A DNA stretch of 64,000 bases from Streptomyces peucetius (GCF_025854275.1 NZ_CP107567.1:4774001-4838000), one strand, 5' to 3'. Positions 44,799-54,944 are shown, numbered from the stretch's first letter. Notes: generated from the letters alone by a model not told the origin. Numbers and translations: made by a program.

Positions 44799-46421
44799 CT
44801 ACCGGGTCAGTTCCTCGGACATCGTCGCGCGCAGCCGCAGCGTCGAGACAAGGCGCTGGAACGCCTCCGACCAGTAGCTTCCCGCGCGCGGTGAGGCGTC
44901 CTCCTGGTCGTCCGGCGTTGCCGTGAGGATCTCCAGGCGGCCCGCCTCGTCGGGGGACAGGCAGCGCTCCGCGAGCCCCATCACGCCGCTGAAGCTCCAG
45001 GGATAGCTGCCGGCGTCCCGGGCGATCTCGAGGGCGTCGACGACGGCCCGGCCCAGCGGCTCCGCCCACGGCACCGCGCACACGCCGAGCAGCTGGAACG
45101 CTTCCGACAGGCCGTGCGCGGCGATGAACTCGGCCACCCAGGAGGCGCGATCGTCGTCCGGCAGCGCGGCGAGAAGCTTCGACCGCTCGGCCGGCGACGT
45201 CGTGCCGGGCCCGGTCGACGGGGGTGTGGCGGGCGAGCCCAGCAGGGCGCGGGACCAGTCCGCGTCGCGCTGCCGCGCCGCCGCCCGGCACCATGCCGCG
45301 TGCAGTTCGTCCGCCCAGTCGTCGGACACCGGCAACGCCACGATCTCGTCGGCCGTCCGCCCGCCGAGCCTGCCCGGCCAGACGGACAGCGGGGCCGCCT
45401 CGACGAGCTGGCCGAGCCACCAGGACCGTTCGCCGCGTCCCGACGGCGGGGTCGGGACGATGCCGTCACGCTGCATGTCCGCGTCGCACTCGTGGGGCGC
45501 CTCCACGGTGATCGCCGCCGTGGTGTCTCCGCTGCGGTCGATCGCGACGCAGGACGCGGCGCGTGCGGCCATGCGGCCGGCGAGCGCGGAGCGCGGCAGC
45601 GCGGAGAGGAGTTCCGCGGCCGTGGACCGGACGTTCCTGCTGCGGTCGGACAACGCCTGCTCCAGGAACGGCTCGTCCGCGTCGGACAGTCCCGCCCGCA
45701 GGGAGTCGAGGAACATCAGCCGGTCCTCTGCCCGCTCCGTGGACCACGTCGAGCCGAGCAACGTCCGGGCGGCACCGGAGTCATGGGCCCGTACCGTGGC
45801 GAGCAGCGCGACCCGTTCCGCGAACAGTCCTTCCTCCCACAGCGTGCGCACGGCTTCCGTGTCGTCCACGGCGGGCAGGACGGAGCCCGCGGATCCGCCG
45901 CGCAGCGCGTATTTCCACTCGGGGTTGAGCCGGGCGAGCCACAGACCGCGCGGCCCGGCGAACTCCAGTGCCTGCGGGCGCAGGTCCGTGCGGGCGCGGG
46001 CGGCATCGAGCAGCGCGGGGAGGACGGACGCGGGCGCCCGGTCCCCGTGTTCGTTGGCGGCGGCGAGCCATTGGGGAAGCAGCTCGGTCAGATCAGGGGC
46101 GGTGCCGCGTCTGCCGCCGGAGGCGGCGGGACCGGCACGGTCGGCCAGCAGTTGCACGAGCCGCCGCCGCGCCGGCTCCGGCAGGGCACGGCGGGCGTCG
46201 TGCGGCGCGGGCTCCGGCGCCCGGCCGGCCGGCGCCGCGGGCCGCAGTCCCGCCCGGCGCCGTACGGTGTACAGCGCCGCGGCGTCGAGCAGCGCGACGG
46301 GTGCGTCCTTGCCCACGGGTGTCAGTCCGGCCTGCGGCGTCCGGCGGTCGGTGCCGAGCAGCGCCGAGGTGACGATCTCTTCCCACGGTGACGTACGGGA
46401 CGTACTGGTGGTGCGGGTCAT
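44799..46421 (-). CDS. DUF5691 family protein
   Basis: A 540-residue, largely helical protein starting MTRTTSTSRTSPWEEIVTSA, with SALLGTDRRTP near the N-terminus and repeated helical-hairpin segments such as ARTLLGSTWSTERAEDRLMF and SDRSRNVRSTAAELLSALPR that read like HEAT-type repeats. This is the DUF5691 family, found next to SWIM-domain, MoxR, DUF5682 and VWA genes. The ATG at 46421 follows GGGAG and lies 26 bases after the SWIM gene stop. Role unknown; HEAT-like scaffolds usually bind protein or nucleic acid. Confidence 0.82.
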   Translation of the reverse strand: MTRTTSTSRTSPWEEIVTSALLGTDRRTPQAGLTPVGKDAPVALLDAAALYTVRRRAGLRPAAPAGRAPEPAPHDARRALPEPARRRLVQLLADRAGPAASGGRRGTAPDLTELLPQWLAAANEHGDRAPASVLPALLDAARARTDLRPQALEFAGPRGLWLARLNPEWKYALRGGSAGSVLPAVDDTEAVRTLWEEGLFAERVALLATVRAHDSGAARTLLGSTWSTERAEDRLMFLDSLRAGLSDADEPFLEQALSDRSRNVRSTAAELLSALPRSALAGRMAARAASCVAIDRSGDTTAAITVEAPHECDADMQRDGIVPTPPSGRGERSWWLGQLVEAAPLSVWPGRLGGRTADEIVALPVSDDWADELHAAWCRAAARQRDADWSRALLGSPATPPSTGPGTTSPAERSKLLAALPDDDRASWVAEFIAAHGLSEAFQLLGVCAVPWAEPLGRAVVDALEIARDAGSYPWSFSGVMGLAERCLSPDEAGRLEILTATPDDQEDASPRAGSYWSEAFQRLVSTLRLRATMSEELTR

Positions 46422-46447
46422 GTGGTCTCCCTCGCGTTCCTGGGCGT

Positions 46448-47836
46448 TCAGATCAGCGGGACCGTTTCGGACATGTCCGCGGGCCACGCCGTCAGCGGCA
46501 CGAACCCCCGGTGGCCGAACTCGCCGAAGACGGTGACCGGCCGGCCGCCGGCGAGCGCCACGAGTTTCCACAGTCCGGGGCGGGCGAGCGCGACGGGTGC
46601 GACGGGCAGCGCGTCGCTGCCGTCGGCGTCGACGAGCTGCCAGCCGTCTCCGTCCGGCACGGGCACGACCTCGGTGAGGGTGACCGGCCACGAATCCAGC
46701 CACGGGTCGTCGCGCAGAGCCTGCCCGTACGCGTCGACCGCGGAGGCACACGGTCCGCCCGGCGGCGGTGCGTCGATGGCGACCGGCAGGGTGAACTGCT
46801 CGCCCAGTTCGGCCCTCGGACCGCTGCCGGTGTGCGCGGTGGCCTCGGCGTCGATCATCAGCCCCACGGGGAGCGCCTGCTGCGGCGCCCGGCCCGCCGC
46901 ACCGAAGGACAGCAGCAGCACGGCCCGCCGTGACGCGCGTCCGTACAGCCAGATGCGGCGTGTGGTGAGCTTCCCGTCGAAGGAGTCGTACTGGGCGAGG
47001 ATCAGCCAGCGGTCGCGGACGGCCGGGCCCTCGGCGGCGGAGGGAAGCCCGACCCTGGTGCGGACCGTGGCGGCGAGGCGCTCCGGAAGCTGCTCGCGCC
47101 CCAGCCAGGCGGTGTCCAGCAGATGGACCAGGGAGCATTCCTCCAGGAGCCGTACCGGCCAGCCGGGGCCCGAGCCCGGGATCGCCCCCATGTCCCTGAC
47201 CCGTGCGGCGAGTCCCGGAGCCTGGGCGTCGACCATGCGGGCGGCGGTCTCCTCCCACAGTCCGTACCCGGACTGTTCGGCCGCCGCGAGGCCGCCGCGC
47301 AGCAGATCGGCGAGTCGCTGTTCCAGTTCGCCGGCGCCCGCGGTGATCCGCTCGGCGCGGCGCTCGGCCCGCCGTCCGGCGGCGTCCGGGTCGGCGCTCT
47401 TCGCGGCCGCGCCGGGTCCGGTGTCCGCCTGCTCGCGGCCGGCGGCTCGCCTTCTGCGACCCGACAGCCATTCCTCCGCCCAGTCGGGCACGGAGCCGGA
47501 GCCGGACTCCGGGACCGTCTGCTCGTCGGAGGCCCAGAGCAGCAGCAGTGCCAGCGCGTGCTTGCACGGGAACTTCCGGCTCGGACAACTGCACTTGTAC
47601 GCGGGGCCGGTGGTGTCCACGACGGTCTGGTACGGCCTGCTGCCGCTGCCCTTGCACAGACCCCACACGGCCCCGGAGCCGTCGCACCCCGCGGCGGACC
47701 ACGGCCCGGCAGTGCCCAGCTTGCTTCCCGCCCTGCGTGACGCGTCGTCAGGAGCCAGGGACAACACCTGCTCCGTCGCCCAGCGGGCACCCTGAGCCAG
47801 GGCGCCCGCCGCCGTTTCCCCGTTTGTCAGAAGCAT
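46448..47836 (-). CDS. SWIM zinc-finger protein
   Basis: A 462-residue protein. Residues 55-100 contain the SWIM motif: YKCSCPSRKFPCKHALAL, ligands C82, C84, C91 and H93. Before it, GLCKGSGSRPYQTVVD is the conserved lead-in. The rest is an uncharacterised region with a charged linker (residues 115-165) and a beta-rich C-terminal half. SWIM domains bind DNA or proteins. The ATG at 47836 begins MLLTNGETAAGALA. It is the first gene of the minus-strand arm and is divergent from an MmpS-like lipoprotein and the MoxR operon. Confidence 0.88.
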   Translation of the reverse strand: MLLTNGETAAGALAQGARWATEQVLSLAPDDASRRAGSKLGTAGPWSAAGCDGSGAVWGLCKGSGSRPYQTVVDTTGPAYKCSCPSRKFPCKHALALLLLWASDEQTVPESGSGSVPDWAEEWLSGRRRRAAGREQADTGPGAAAKSADPDAAGRRAERRAERITAGAGELEQRLADLLRGGLAAAEQSGYGLWEETAARMVDAQAPGLAARVRDMGAIPGSGPGWPVRLLEECSLVHLLDTAWLGREQLPERLAATVRTRVGLPSAAEGPAVRDRWLILAQYDSFDGKLTTRRIWLYGRASRRAVLLLSFGAAGRAPQQALPVGLMIDAEATAHTGSGPRAELGEQFTLPVAIDAPPPGGPCASAVDAYGQALRDDPWLDSWPVTLTEVVPVPDGDGWQLVDADGSDALPVAPVALARPGLWKLVALAGGRPVTVFGEFGHRGFVPLTAWPADMSETVPLI

Positions 47837-47969
47837 GGGAACGACGCTACGGCCGACCACTGACAATCGCCCCGGCCCGCGAATTGCCCCGCTCCCGCAC
47901 GCTGTTGGCTTCGTGTCCCCTTTGCTACGTTGAGACGGTCGGCAAACCATGGCATTCGGGGGATACACC

Positions 47970-48395
47970 ATGAAGCGCTCCAACCGCACGGCGCTCCGCG
48001 CCGTCACAGCTGTCGGCGTCGTCACCGCCCTGGTCTTCGCCCTCGCCGCGTGCTCCGACGAGGCGGTCGAGCAGATCGACAAGGCGGTCGACGAAACGTA
48101 CGAGGTGACGTACGAGGTCACGGGCAGGAACGTCGACTCGATCCAGTTCCACGACGGTGGCGGAGATGCGCTGAACCCGAAGATCGAAACGGTGGACAGG
48201 CCCACCCTGTCGTGGAAGAAGACGGTGACGCTGCGCGGCATCATGCCCGCGGCCGTGATGCCGGTCGCCGCCGATCCGGCCGGCGCCGAGGTCATGTGCA
48301 GGATCACGCACCAGGGCAAGGTGCTCGCGGAGGAGGCGGGGGAGGGGCTGCTGACCTCGGGCGGCTGCGTGGGGGAGTCCCCGGTCGGCGGCTGA
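47970..48395 (+). CDS. MmpS-like lipoprotein
   Basis: A 141-residue lipoprotein: signal peptide MKRSNRTALRAVTAVGVVTA then LVFALAAC with lipobox LAA-C, then a single domain (YEVTYEVTGRNVDSIQFHDG, PTLSWKKTVTLRG, EVMCRITHQGKVL) with two Cys. It belongs to the same family as the protein at 15116. The ATG at 47970 follows GGGGGATA. TTGGCT (47905-47910) and TACGTT (47926-47931) with a 15-base spacer may be its promoter. It lies between the two arms of the SWIM/MoxR system but is not obviously part of it. Confidence 0.72.
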   Translation: MKRSNRTALRAVTAVGVVTALVFALAACSDEAVEQIDKAVDETYEVTYEVTGRNVDSIQFHDGGGDALNPKIETVDRPTLSWKKTVTLRGIMPAAVMPVAADPAGAEVMCRITHQGKVLAEEAGEGLLTSGGCVGESPVGG

Positions 48396-48517
48396 CCGCC
48401 TCCGAGCACCGCGCGTTTCAGTCCTGACCTGCGGTCATGTCGCCGTGCCGGGGCGGCTGTCAGTGGCATGGTGCACGGTTGTCCCCACATCGGGTCGAAC
48501 GATCTGGAGGGGGATCC

Positions 48518-49630
48518 ATGACCGTGTCAGAAACCGTCGCGACGACCGGAGCCGAGGCCCTGCGGCCACACGCGGAGGAGGCGTTCGCCGACGAACTGCG
48601 GGCGCTGGCCGCGCTCGACGACCGCCCGCGGCCGGTGAACTGGCGGATGTCGCCGTGGGCCGTCGCCACTTATCTGCTCGGCGGCACACTCGCCGACGGC
48701 ACGGTGATCACACCCAAGTACGTGGGGCCCCGCCGGATCGTCGAGGTCGCCGTCACCACGCTCGCCACCGACCGCGCCCTGCTGCTCCTCGGCGTGCCGG
48801 GCACCGCGAAGACCTGGGTGTCGGAGCATCTGGCCGCGGCCGTCAGCGGTGACTCGACCCTCCTCGTGCAGGGCACCGCCGGCACCCCCGAGGAGGCCAT
48901 CCGCTACGGCTGGAACTACGCCCAGCTGCTGGCGCACGGCCCCAGCCGCGACGCGCTCGTCCCCAGTCCGGTCATGCGCGCCATGTCCGAGGGCATGACC
49001 GCCCGGGTCGAGGAACTGACCCGTATCCCGGCCGACGTGCAGGACACGCTCATCACGATCCTGTCGGAGAAGACGCTCCCCGTCCCCGAGCTGGGGCAGG
49101 AGGTGCAGGCCGTCCGCGGTTTCAACCTCATCGCCACCGCCAACGACCGCGACCGCGGGGTCAACGACCTGTCGAGCGCCCTGCGCCGGCGGTTCAACAC
49201 CGTCGTGCTGCCGCTGCCCGAGACGCCGGATGCCGAGGTCGACATCGTGTCGCGGCGCGTCGACCAGATAGGGCGCTCCCTCGACCTGCCGGCCGCGCCG
49301 GAGGGCCTGGAGGAGATCCGCCGCGTGGTCACGGTCTTCCGCGAGCTGCGCGACGGCGTGTCCACCGACGGCCGCACGAAGATCAAGTCCCCGTCGGGCA
49401 CGCTGTCGACGGCGGAGGCGATCTCCGTCGTCACCAACGGTCTCGCCCTGGCCGCGCACTTCGGTGACGGCGTGCTGCGGCCGGGGGACGTGGCGGCCGG
49501 GATCCTCGGCGCGGTCGTGCGCGACCCGGCGGCCGACCGGGTCGTCTGGCAGGAGTATCTGGAGACCGTGGTGCGCGAGCGGGACGGCTGGAAGGACTTC
49601 TACCGCGCCTGCCGCAAGGTGAGCGCATGA
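48518..49630 (+). CDS. MoxR-type AAA+ ATPase
   Basis: A 370-residue AAA+ ATPase. Walker A LLGVPGTAKTW (G92-T99), Walker B-like RVEELTRIP (E165-E166), sensor 1 LIATANDRDRG (N209), arginine-rich SSALRRRFNTVVLP, and the C-terminal lid. The N-terminal 70 residues (MSPWAVATYLLGGTLADGTV) are particular to the subfamily that pairs with DUF5682 and VWA proteins. MoxR ATPases remodel partner proteins through VWA adaptors. The ATG at 48518 follows GGAGGGGG. It overlaps the next gene by four bases (ATGA). Confidence 0.92.
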   Translation: MTVSETVATTGAEALRPHAEEAFADELRALAALDDRPRPVNWRMSPWAVATYLLGGTLADGTVITPKYVGPRRIVEVAVTTLATDRALLLLGVPGTAKTWVSEHLAAAVSGDSTLLVQGTAGTPEEAIRYGWNYAQLLAHGPSRDALVPSPVMRAMSEGMTARVEELTRIPADVQDTLITILSEKTLPVPELGQEVQAVRGFNLIATANDRDRGVNDLSSALRRRFNTVVLPLPETPDAEVDIVSRRVDQIGRSLDLPAAPEGLEEIRRVVTVFRELRDGVSTDGRTKIKSPSGTLSTAEAISVVTNGLALAAHFGDGVLRPGDVAAGILGAVVRDPAADRVVWQEYLETVVRERDGWKDFYRACRKVSA

Positions 49631-52041
49631 CCGGCCCGCTCCTGCTCGGAGTCCGCCACCACGGACCGGGCTCGGCCCGGGCGGTGCGGGCCGCGCTGGA
49701 GGCGGCCGCGCCCGCGGCCGTACTGATCGAGGGCCCGCCGGAGGGCGACGCCCTGCTGCCGCTGGCCGCCGACGAGCAGATGCGTCCGCCGGTCGCCCTG
49801 CTCGCCCACGCCACCGACGACCCGGGCAGAGCCGCGTTCTGGCCGCTGGCCGAGTTCTCCCCCGAGTGGGTGGCGATCCGGTGGGCGCTGGCCAACGACG
49901 CCGCGGTGCGCTTCATCGACCTGCCCGCGGCGCACTCGCTCGCGCTGACCGACGAGCCCCACGACGAGCCCCACGACGGGCCAGGGGAGCCCGGCGGGCC
50001 CGGGCCGTCCGGGGAGGGGGCACAGGACACCGCGGAGGTACGGGTGGACCCGATCGCGGTGCTCGCCGCCACGGCCGGGTACGACGACCCGGAGCGCTGG
50101 TGGGAGGACGTCGTCGAACTGCGCGGCGGCTCCGGACCGGCGGCGTCGTCCGCGGCGGGCGTGCCCGCCCGCCCCGTGAGCGCGGCACCGGCGGACGCGG
50201 CGGTGGGTGTCGCCGGCGAGGACGCCGGTCCGTTCGCGCCGTTCGCCGCGCTCGAGGAGGCCATGACCGCCCTCCGGGAGACGTACGGCCACGGCGGACA
50301 CGACAGGGACCTCGTCCGCGAGGCCCATATGCGGCTCCGGCTCCGCGCTGCCGGAAAGGAGTTCGGGGACAGCGCCGTCGCCGTCGTCTGCGGCGCATGG
50401 CACGTCCCGGCGCTGGCGGCGAAGTCGACGGTCACCGCCGACAAGGCCCTCCTCAAGGGGCTTCCCAAGGTCAGAACCGAGACGACCTGGGTGCCCTGGA
50501 CCCACCGCAGGCTGGCCCGCCGCTCCGGGTACGGCGCGGGCATCGACTCGCCCGGCTGGTACGGGCACCTCTTCGGCGCGCCCGACCGGCCCGTCGAGCG
50601 GTGGATGACCAAGGTCGCCCGGCTGCTGCGCGACGAGGACCGCATGGTGTCGTCGGCCCATGTCATCGAGGCCGTCCGGCTCGCCGGGACGCTGGCCGTC
50701 ATGCGGGGCCGGCCGCTCGCCGGGCTGACCGAGACGGTCGACGCCGTCCGGGCGGTGATGTGCGACGGCTCCGACGTGCCGCTCGACCTCGTCAGGGACC
50801 GGCTCATCGTCGGCGACGTCCTCGGGGAGGTCCCCGAGACGGCGCCCGCCGTGCCGCTCCAGCGGGACCTGACCCGGCAGCAGCGCAGCCTGCGGCTCAA
50901 ACCCGAGGCGCTCGAGCGCGAGCTGGACCTCGACCTGCGCAAGGAGACCGACGCGGCCAGGAGCAGGCTGCTGCACCGGCTGCGGCTGCTCGCGGTCGGC
51001 TGGGGCGAACCGGCCACGGGCCGGGGGAGCACCGGCACGTTCCGGGAGAGCTGGCGGCTGCGCTGGGAGCCGGAGCTGTCCGTGAAGGTCGCGGAGGCCG
51101 GTGTCTGGGGCACCACGGTGCTCGCCGCCGCCACCGCCAAGGCCGAGGCGCGGGCCGTCTCCACGGCAGCGCTCGCCGAGATCACCGCACTCGCCGAGCA
51201 GTGCCTGCTCGCCGAACTGCCCGACGCGCTCCCCGTGGTGATGAGGGCGCTCGCCGACCGGGCCGCTCTCGACGCCGATGTGGGCCGCCTTGCCCAGGCA
51301 CTCCCCGCGCTGGCCCGTTCCCTGCGGTACGGCGACGTGCGGGGCACCGACACGGCCGCGCTCGGCGAGGTCGCCGCCGGGCTCGCCGAACGGATCTGCG
51401 TCGGCCTGCCGCCCGCCTGCACCGGACTCGACGCGGACGGCGCGGCCGGGATGCGCGAACATCTTGACGGCGTGCACACCGCCGTCGGCCTCCTCCCGGA
51501 CACCGGCGGTACGGGCGAGCGCTGGCGGTCCGTGCTGCACAAACTCGCCATCCGCGACACCGTCCCGGGAGTGATCCGCGGACGCGCGGCCCGGCTGCTG
51601 CTGGACGAAGGGCGGCTCGAGGAGGACGAGGCGGCGCGCCTGATGGCTCTCGCGCTCTCCCCGGGCACGCAGCCGGCCGAGGCGGCGGCCTGGATCGAGG
51701 GCTTCGTCGGCGGTGCGTCCGGCGGAGGGCTGCTGCTGGTCCACGACGAGCGCCTCCTCGGCCTCGTCGACGCGTGGCTGACCGGCGTACCGGCGGACTC
51801 CTTCACCGACGTGCTGCCGCTGCTGCGCCGCACCTTCTCCGCGTACGAACCGGGGGTGCGCCGCACGCTCGGCGAGCTCGTCCGGCGAGGGCCGGGGGCG
51901 GCGGAAGGGCCGGCGCGGACGGACGCCGCCGCACCGGGCTTCGGGCCCGGCCTCGACACGGCGCGCGCGGACGCGGTGCTCCCCGTGCTGCGGCTGCTGC
52001 TCGGCATCGACGACAACGACCTGGCGGGGGTGGCCCGATGA
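49627..52041 (+). CDS. DUF5682 family protein
   Basis: An 804-residue protein, middle gene of the MoxR operon, ATGA overlaps on both sides. Residues 1-270: LLLGVRHHGPGSARAVRAAL, AVLIEGPPEGD and, after an acidic Gly/Pro-rich insert (110-215), VAVVCGAWHVPAL. The G-x-R-H-H...E-G-P...G-A-W-H pattern reminds me of TraB/EreA/ChaN-type folds, with invariant His and Glu, but this is only a suggestion. The remaining 530 residues are helical, ending near the VWA gene. Function unknown; it is the likely effector or substrate of the MoxR-VWA pair. Confidence 0.85.
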   Translation: MTGPLLLGVRHHGPGSARAVRAALEAAAPAAVLIEGPPEGDALLPLAADEQMRPPVALLAHATDDPGRAAFWPLAEFSPEWVAIRWALANDAAVRFIDLPAAHSLALTDEPHDEPHDGPGEPGGPGPSGEGAQDTAEVRVDPIAVLAATAGYDDPERWWEDVVELRGGSGPAASSAAGVPARPVSAAPADAAVGVAGEDAGPFAPFAALEEAMTALRETYGHGGHDRDLVREAHMRLRLRAAGKEFGDSAVAVVCGAWHVPALAAKSTVTADKALLKGLPKVRTETTWVPWTHRRLARRSGYGAGIDSPGWYGHLFGAPDRPVERWMTKVARLLRDEDRMVSSAHVIEAVRLAGTLAVMRGRPLAGLTETVDAVRAVMCDGSDVPLDLVRDRLIVGDVLGEVPETAPAVPLQRDLTRQQRSLRLKPEALERELDLDLRKETDAARSRLLHRLRLLAVGWGEPATGRGSTGTFRESWRLRWEPELSVKVAEAGVWGTTVLAAATAKAEARAVSTAALAEITALAEQCLLAELPDALPVVMRALADRAALDADVGRLAQALPALARSLRYGDVRGTDTAALGEVAAGLAERICVGLPPACTGLDADGAAGMREHLDGVHTAVGLLPDTGGTGERWRSVLHKLAIRDTVPGVIRGRAARLLLDEGRLEEDEAARLMALALSPGTQPAEAAAWIEGFVGGASGGGLLLVHDERLLGLVDAWLTGVPADSFTDVLPLLRRTFSAYEPGVRRTLGELVRRGPGAAEGPARTDAAAPGFGPGLDTARADAVLPVLRLLLGIDDNDLAGVAR

Positions 52042-53240
52042 CTGCGGACACGAGCACGCACACGGACGACGAGCGGCTGCGGCGGTGGCGGCTGGTGCTC
52101 GGCGGCGAGTCCGGCGCGGACGGCACCGGCCGCGCGCTCACCGGCACGGACGCGGCGATGGACGGAGCGCTCACCTCCCTGTACGGCGGCAGGGGCGCAG
52201 GCACGGGTACGGGATCCGGCAGCAGGGACCGCGGTGGCGCCAGGTCGGCGGGGCTCGGCGCCTCCGCGCCGTCGGTCGCCCGGTGGCTGGGCGACATCCG
52301 CACGTACTTCCCCAGCTCGGTCGTCCAGGTCATGCAGCGCGACGCGATAGACCGGCTCGGCCTCTCCGCCCTGCTGCTGGAACCGGAGATGCTCGAGGCC
52401 GTCGAGGCGGACGTACACCTCGTCGGCACCCTGCTCTCCCTCAACAAAGCCATGCCGGAGACGACGAAGGAGACCGCCCGGGCCGTGGTCCGCAAGGTCG
52501 TCGACGAACTGGAGAAGAAGCTCGCCACCCGCACCCGGTCGACGCTCACCGGCGCGCTCGACCGCTCGGCGAGGATCAGCCGGCCGCGCCACCGTGACAT
52601 CGACTGGGACCGCACGATCCGGGCGAATCTGGGGAACTACCTGCCGGAGTACAACACCGTCGTCCCCGAGCGGCTCATCGGCTACGGCCGCGCGTCGCAG
52701 GCGGTGAAGAAGGAGGTCGTGCTCTGCATCGACCAGTCCGGATCGATGGCCGCGTCCGTCGTCTACGCGTCGGTGTTCGGCGCCGTGCTGGCCTCGATGC
52801 GCTCCATCGCGACCCGGCTCGTCGTCTTCGACACGGCGGTCGTCGACCTGACCGACCAGCTGGACGACCCGGTGGACGTCCTGTTCGGCACCCAGCTGGG
52901 CGGTGGGACCGACATCAACAGGGCGCTGGCGTACTGCCAGTCGCAGATCACCCGCCCCGCCGACACCGTCGTCGTACTGATCAGCGACCTCTACGAGGGC
53001 GGAATCCGCGACGAGATGCTGAAGCGGGTGGCGGCGATGAAGGCGTCCGGGGTGCAGTTCGTCACTCTGCTGGCACTCTCCGACGAAGGTGCGCCGGCCT
53101 ACGACCGTGAGCACGCGGCAGCCCTCGCGGCACTCGGGGCACCGGCGTTCGCCTGTACCCCGGACCTCTTTCCGGATGTCATGGCGGCAGCCATCGAAAA
53201 GCGACCGCTCCCGATACCGGACGTGGCTGCCCACCGCTAG
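52038..53240 (+). CDS. VWA-domain protein (CoxE-like)
   Basis: A 400-residue protein. Residues 50-75 are Gly/Ser-rich. Residues 85-220 form a helical region. Residues 225-395 are a von Willebrand A domain with an intact metal site: DQSGS (D232, S234, S236), GGGTDI (T291) and ISDLYE (D317). In MoxR systems the VWA protein is the metal-dependent adaptor. It overlaps the DUF5682 gene by four bases. A spacing of about 500 bases to sucC ends the operon. Confidence 0.92.
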   Translation: MTADTSTHTDDERLRRWRLVLGGESGADGTGRALTGTDAAMDGALTSLYGGRGAGTGTGSGSRDRGGARSAGLGASAPSVARWLGDIRTYFPSSVVQVMQRDAIDRLGLSALLLEPEMLEAVEADVHLVGTLLSLNKAMPETTKETARAVVRKVVDELEKKLATRTRSTLTGALDRSARISRPRHRDIDWDRTIRANLGNYLPEYNTVVPERLIGYGRASQAVKKEVVLCIDQSGSMAASVVYASVFGAVLASMRSIATRLVVFDTAVVDLTDQLDDPVDVLFGTQLGGGTDINRALAYCQSQITRPADTVVVLISDLYEGGIRDEMLKRVAAMKASGVQFVTLLALSDEGAPAYDREHAAALAALGAPAFACTPDLFPDVMAAAIEKRPLPIPDVAAHR

Positions 53241-53741
53241 CAGCACGCGTCCGGTACCGGGCCCGTCACCGGACCGGCCCACGGCGTGGCCATTGCGACG
53301 AACGTCACGGGCGACGCCGCGCCGCTCGCCGGAAACACGGCCGGCCGGGCGCGGGGCGTCGTGTCCGACGCGACACCGGGCTCCCTGCCGTACGGCATCC
53401 GGGCAATGGCCCGGTCAGGCACCTGTCAGGTGTCTGACCAGGTGTCCAGCGCCGGCCGGGACGTCCCCGCGGTCACTTGGGCGTCACTGCCACGCCTCGG
53501 TACGGGGCCGCGCCGGCCCGGTCCGTCCGCCCCGCCGGGGCGGAATCTGTGACCGTAATCACCGCTCGGGTGTGATCTGCGATTTAGGGGCGAACGTCCG
53601 GCGGGGATAACCTGCCAGGCGGACATGCCGCGCCCACGGACACCGTGTGTGCCTCCCTTGTGACAGACGCAGTCACGTTGCCCTTCGCGGCACGCCCACG
53701 CAGACAACGAACCGCGATCATCAGAAAAGGGACGGACGCGC
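53241..53741 (+). other. upstream region of sucC
   Basis: 501 bases without a supported gene. It should carry the sucCD promoter. gtgac-N7-gtcac (53660-53676) is a short dyad 66 bases before the start and could be an operator. gatttaggggcgaac and ggggataacct near 53581-53613 are the most AT-rich, promoter-like spots. Nothing else is recognisable. Confidence 0.45.
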
Positions 53742-54923
53742 GTGGACCTGTTCGAGTACCAGGCGAGGGACCTCTTCGCCAAGCACGGTGTACCGGTGCT
53801 GGCCGGTGAAGTCATCGACACGCCTGAGGCGGCGCGCGAGGCCACCGAGCGGCTGGGCGGCAAGTCGGTCGTCAAGGCGCAGGTGAAGGTCGGTGGCCGC
53901 GGCAAGGCCGGCGGCGTCAAGCTGGCCGCCAGCCCGGACGAGGCTGTCGCCCGTGCGACGGACATCCTCGGGATGGACATCAAGGGCCACACGGTCCACA
54001 AGGTGATGATCGCGGAGACCGCTCCGGAAATCGTCGAGGAGTACTACGTCTCGTACCTCCTCGACCGCACCAACCGCACCTTCCTGGCCATGGCCTCCGT
54101 CGCCGGCGGCATGGACATCGAGGAGGTCGCCGCGACGACCCCCGAGAAGCTGGCGAAGGTCCCGGTCGACGCCAACGAGGGCGTCTCCATCGAGAAGGCC
54201 CGCGAGATCGTCGCGCAGGCTCAGTTCCCGGCCGAGGTCGCCGAGAAGGTCGCCGAGATCCTGGTGACCCTGTGGAAGACCTTCATCGCCGAGGACGCGC
54301 TCCTCGTCGAGGTCAACCCGCTGGCCAAGGTCGCGAGCGGTGAGGTCCTCGCCCTCGACGGCAAGGTGTCCCTCGACGAGAACGCCGACTTCCGCCAGCC
54401 GGAGCACGAGGCCCTCGAGGACAAGGCCGCAGCCAACCCGCTCGAGGCTGCCGCCAAGGCCAAGAACCTCAACTACGTCAAGCTCGACGGCGAGGTCGGC
54501 ATCATCGGCAACGGCGCGGGTCTGGTCATGTCGACCCTCGACGTCGTCGCCTACGCCGGTGAGGCCCACGGCAACGTGAAGCCCGCCAACTTCCTCGACA
54601 TCGGCGGCGGCGCCTCCGCCGAGGTCATGGCGAACGGCCTCGAGATCATCCTCGGCGACCCGGACGTCAAGTCCGTGTTCGTCAACGTCTTCGGTGGCAT
54701 CACCGCCTGCGACGAGGTCGCCAACGGCATCGTCCAGGCCCTCCAGCTCCTCGCCTCCAAGGGCGAAGAGGTCACCAAGCCGCTGGTCGTGCGCCTCGAC
54801 GGCAACAACGCGGAGCTGGGTCGCAAGATCCTCTCCGACGCCAACCACCCGCTGGTGCAGCGTGTGGACACCATGGACGGTGCGGCCGACAAGGCCGCCG
54901 AGCTCGCCGCTGCGGCCAAGTAA
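53742..54923 (+). CDS. sucC: succinyl-CoA synthetase beta subunit
   Basis: A 393-residue ATP-grasp subunit ([82 protein letters not shown]). With SucD it interconverts succinyl-CoA and succinate with ATP or GTP formation in the TCA cycle. GTG start at 53742, with GGGACGGA upstream. It is 21 bases before sucD. Confidence 0.98.
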   Translation: MDLFEYQARDLFAKHGVPVLAGEVIDTPEAAREATERLGGKSVVKAQVKVGGRGKAGGVKLAASPDEAVARATDILGMDIKGHTVHKVMIAETAPEIVEEYYVSYLLDRTNRTFLAMASVAGGMDIEEVAATTPEKLAKVPVDANEGVSIEKAREIVAQAQFPAEVAEKVAEILVTLWKTFIAEDALLVEVNPLAKVASGEVLALDGKVSLDENADFRQPEHEALEDKAAANPLEAAAKAKNLNYVKLDGEVGIIGNGAGLVMSTLDVVAYAGEAHGNVKPANFLDIGGGASAEVMANGLEIILGDPDVKSVFVNVFGGITACDEVANGIVQALQLLASKGEEVTKPLVVRLDGNNAELGRKILSDANHPLVQRVDTMDGAADKAAELAAAAK

Positions 54924-54944
54924 GGGAAGAGGGACTGTAGAACC

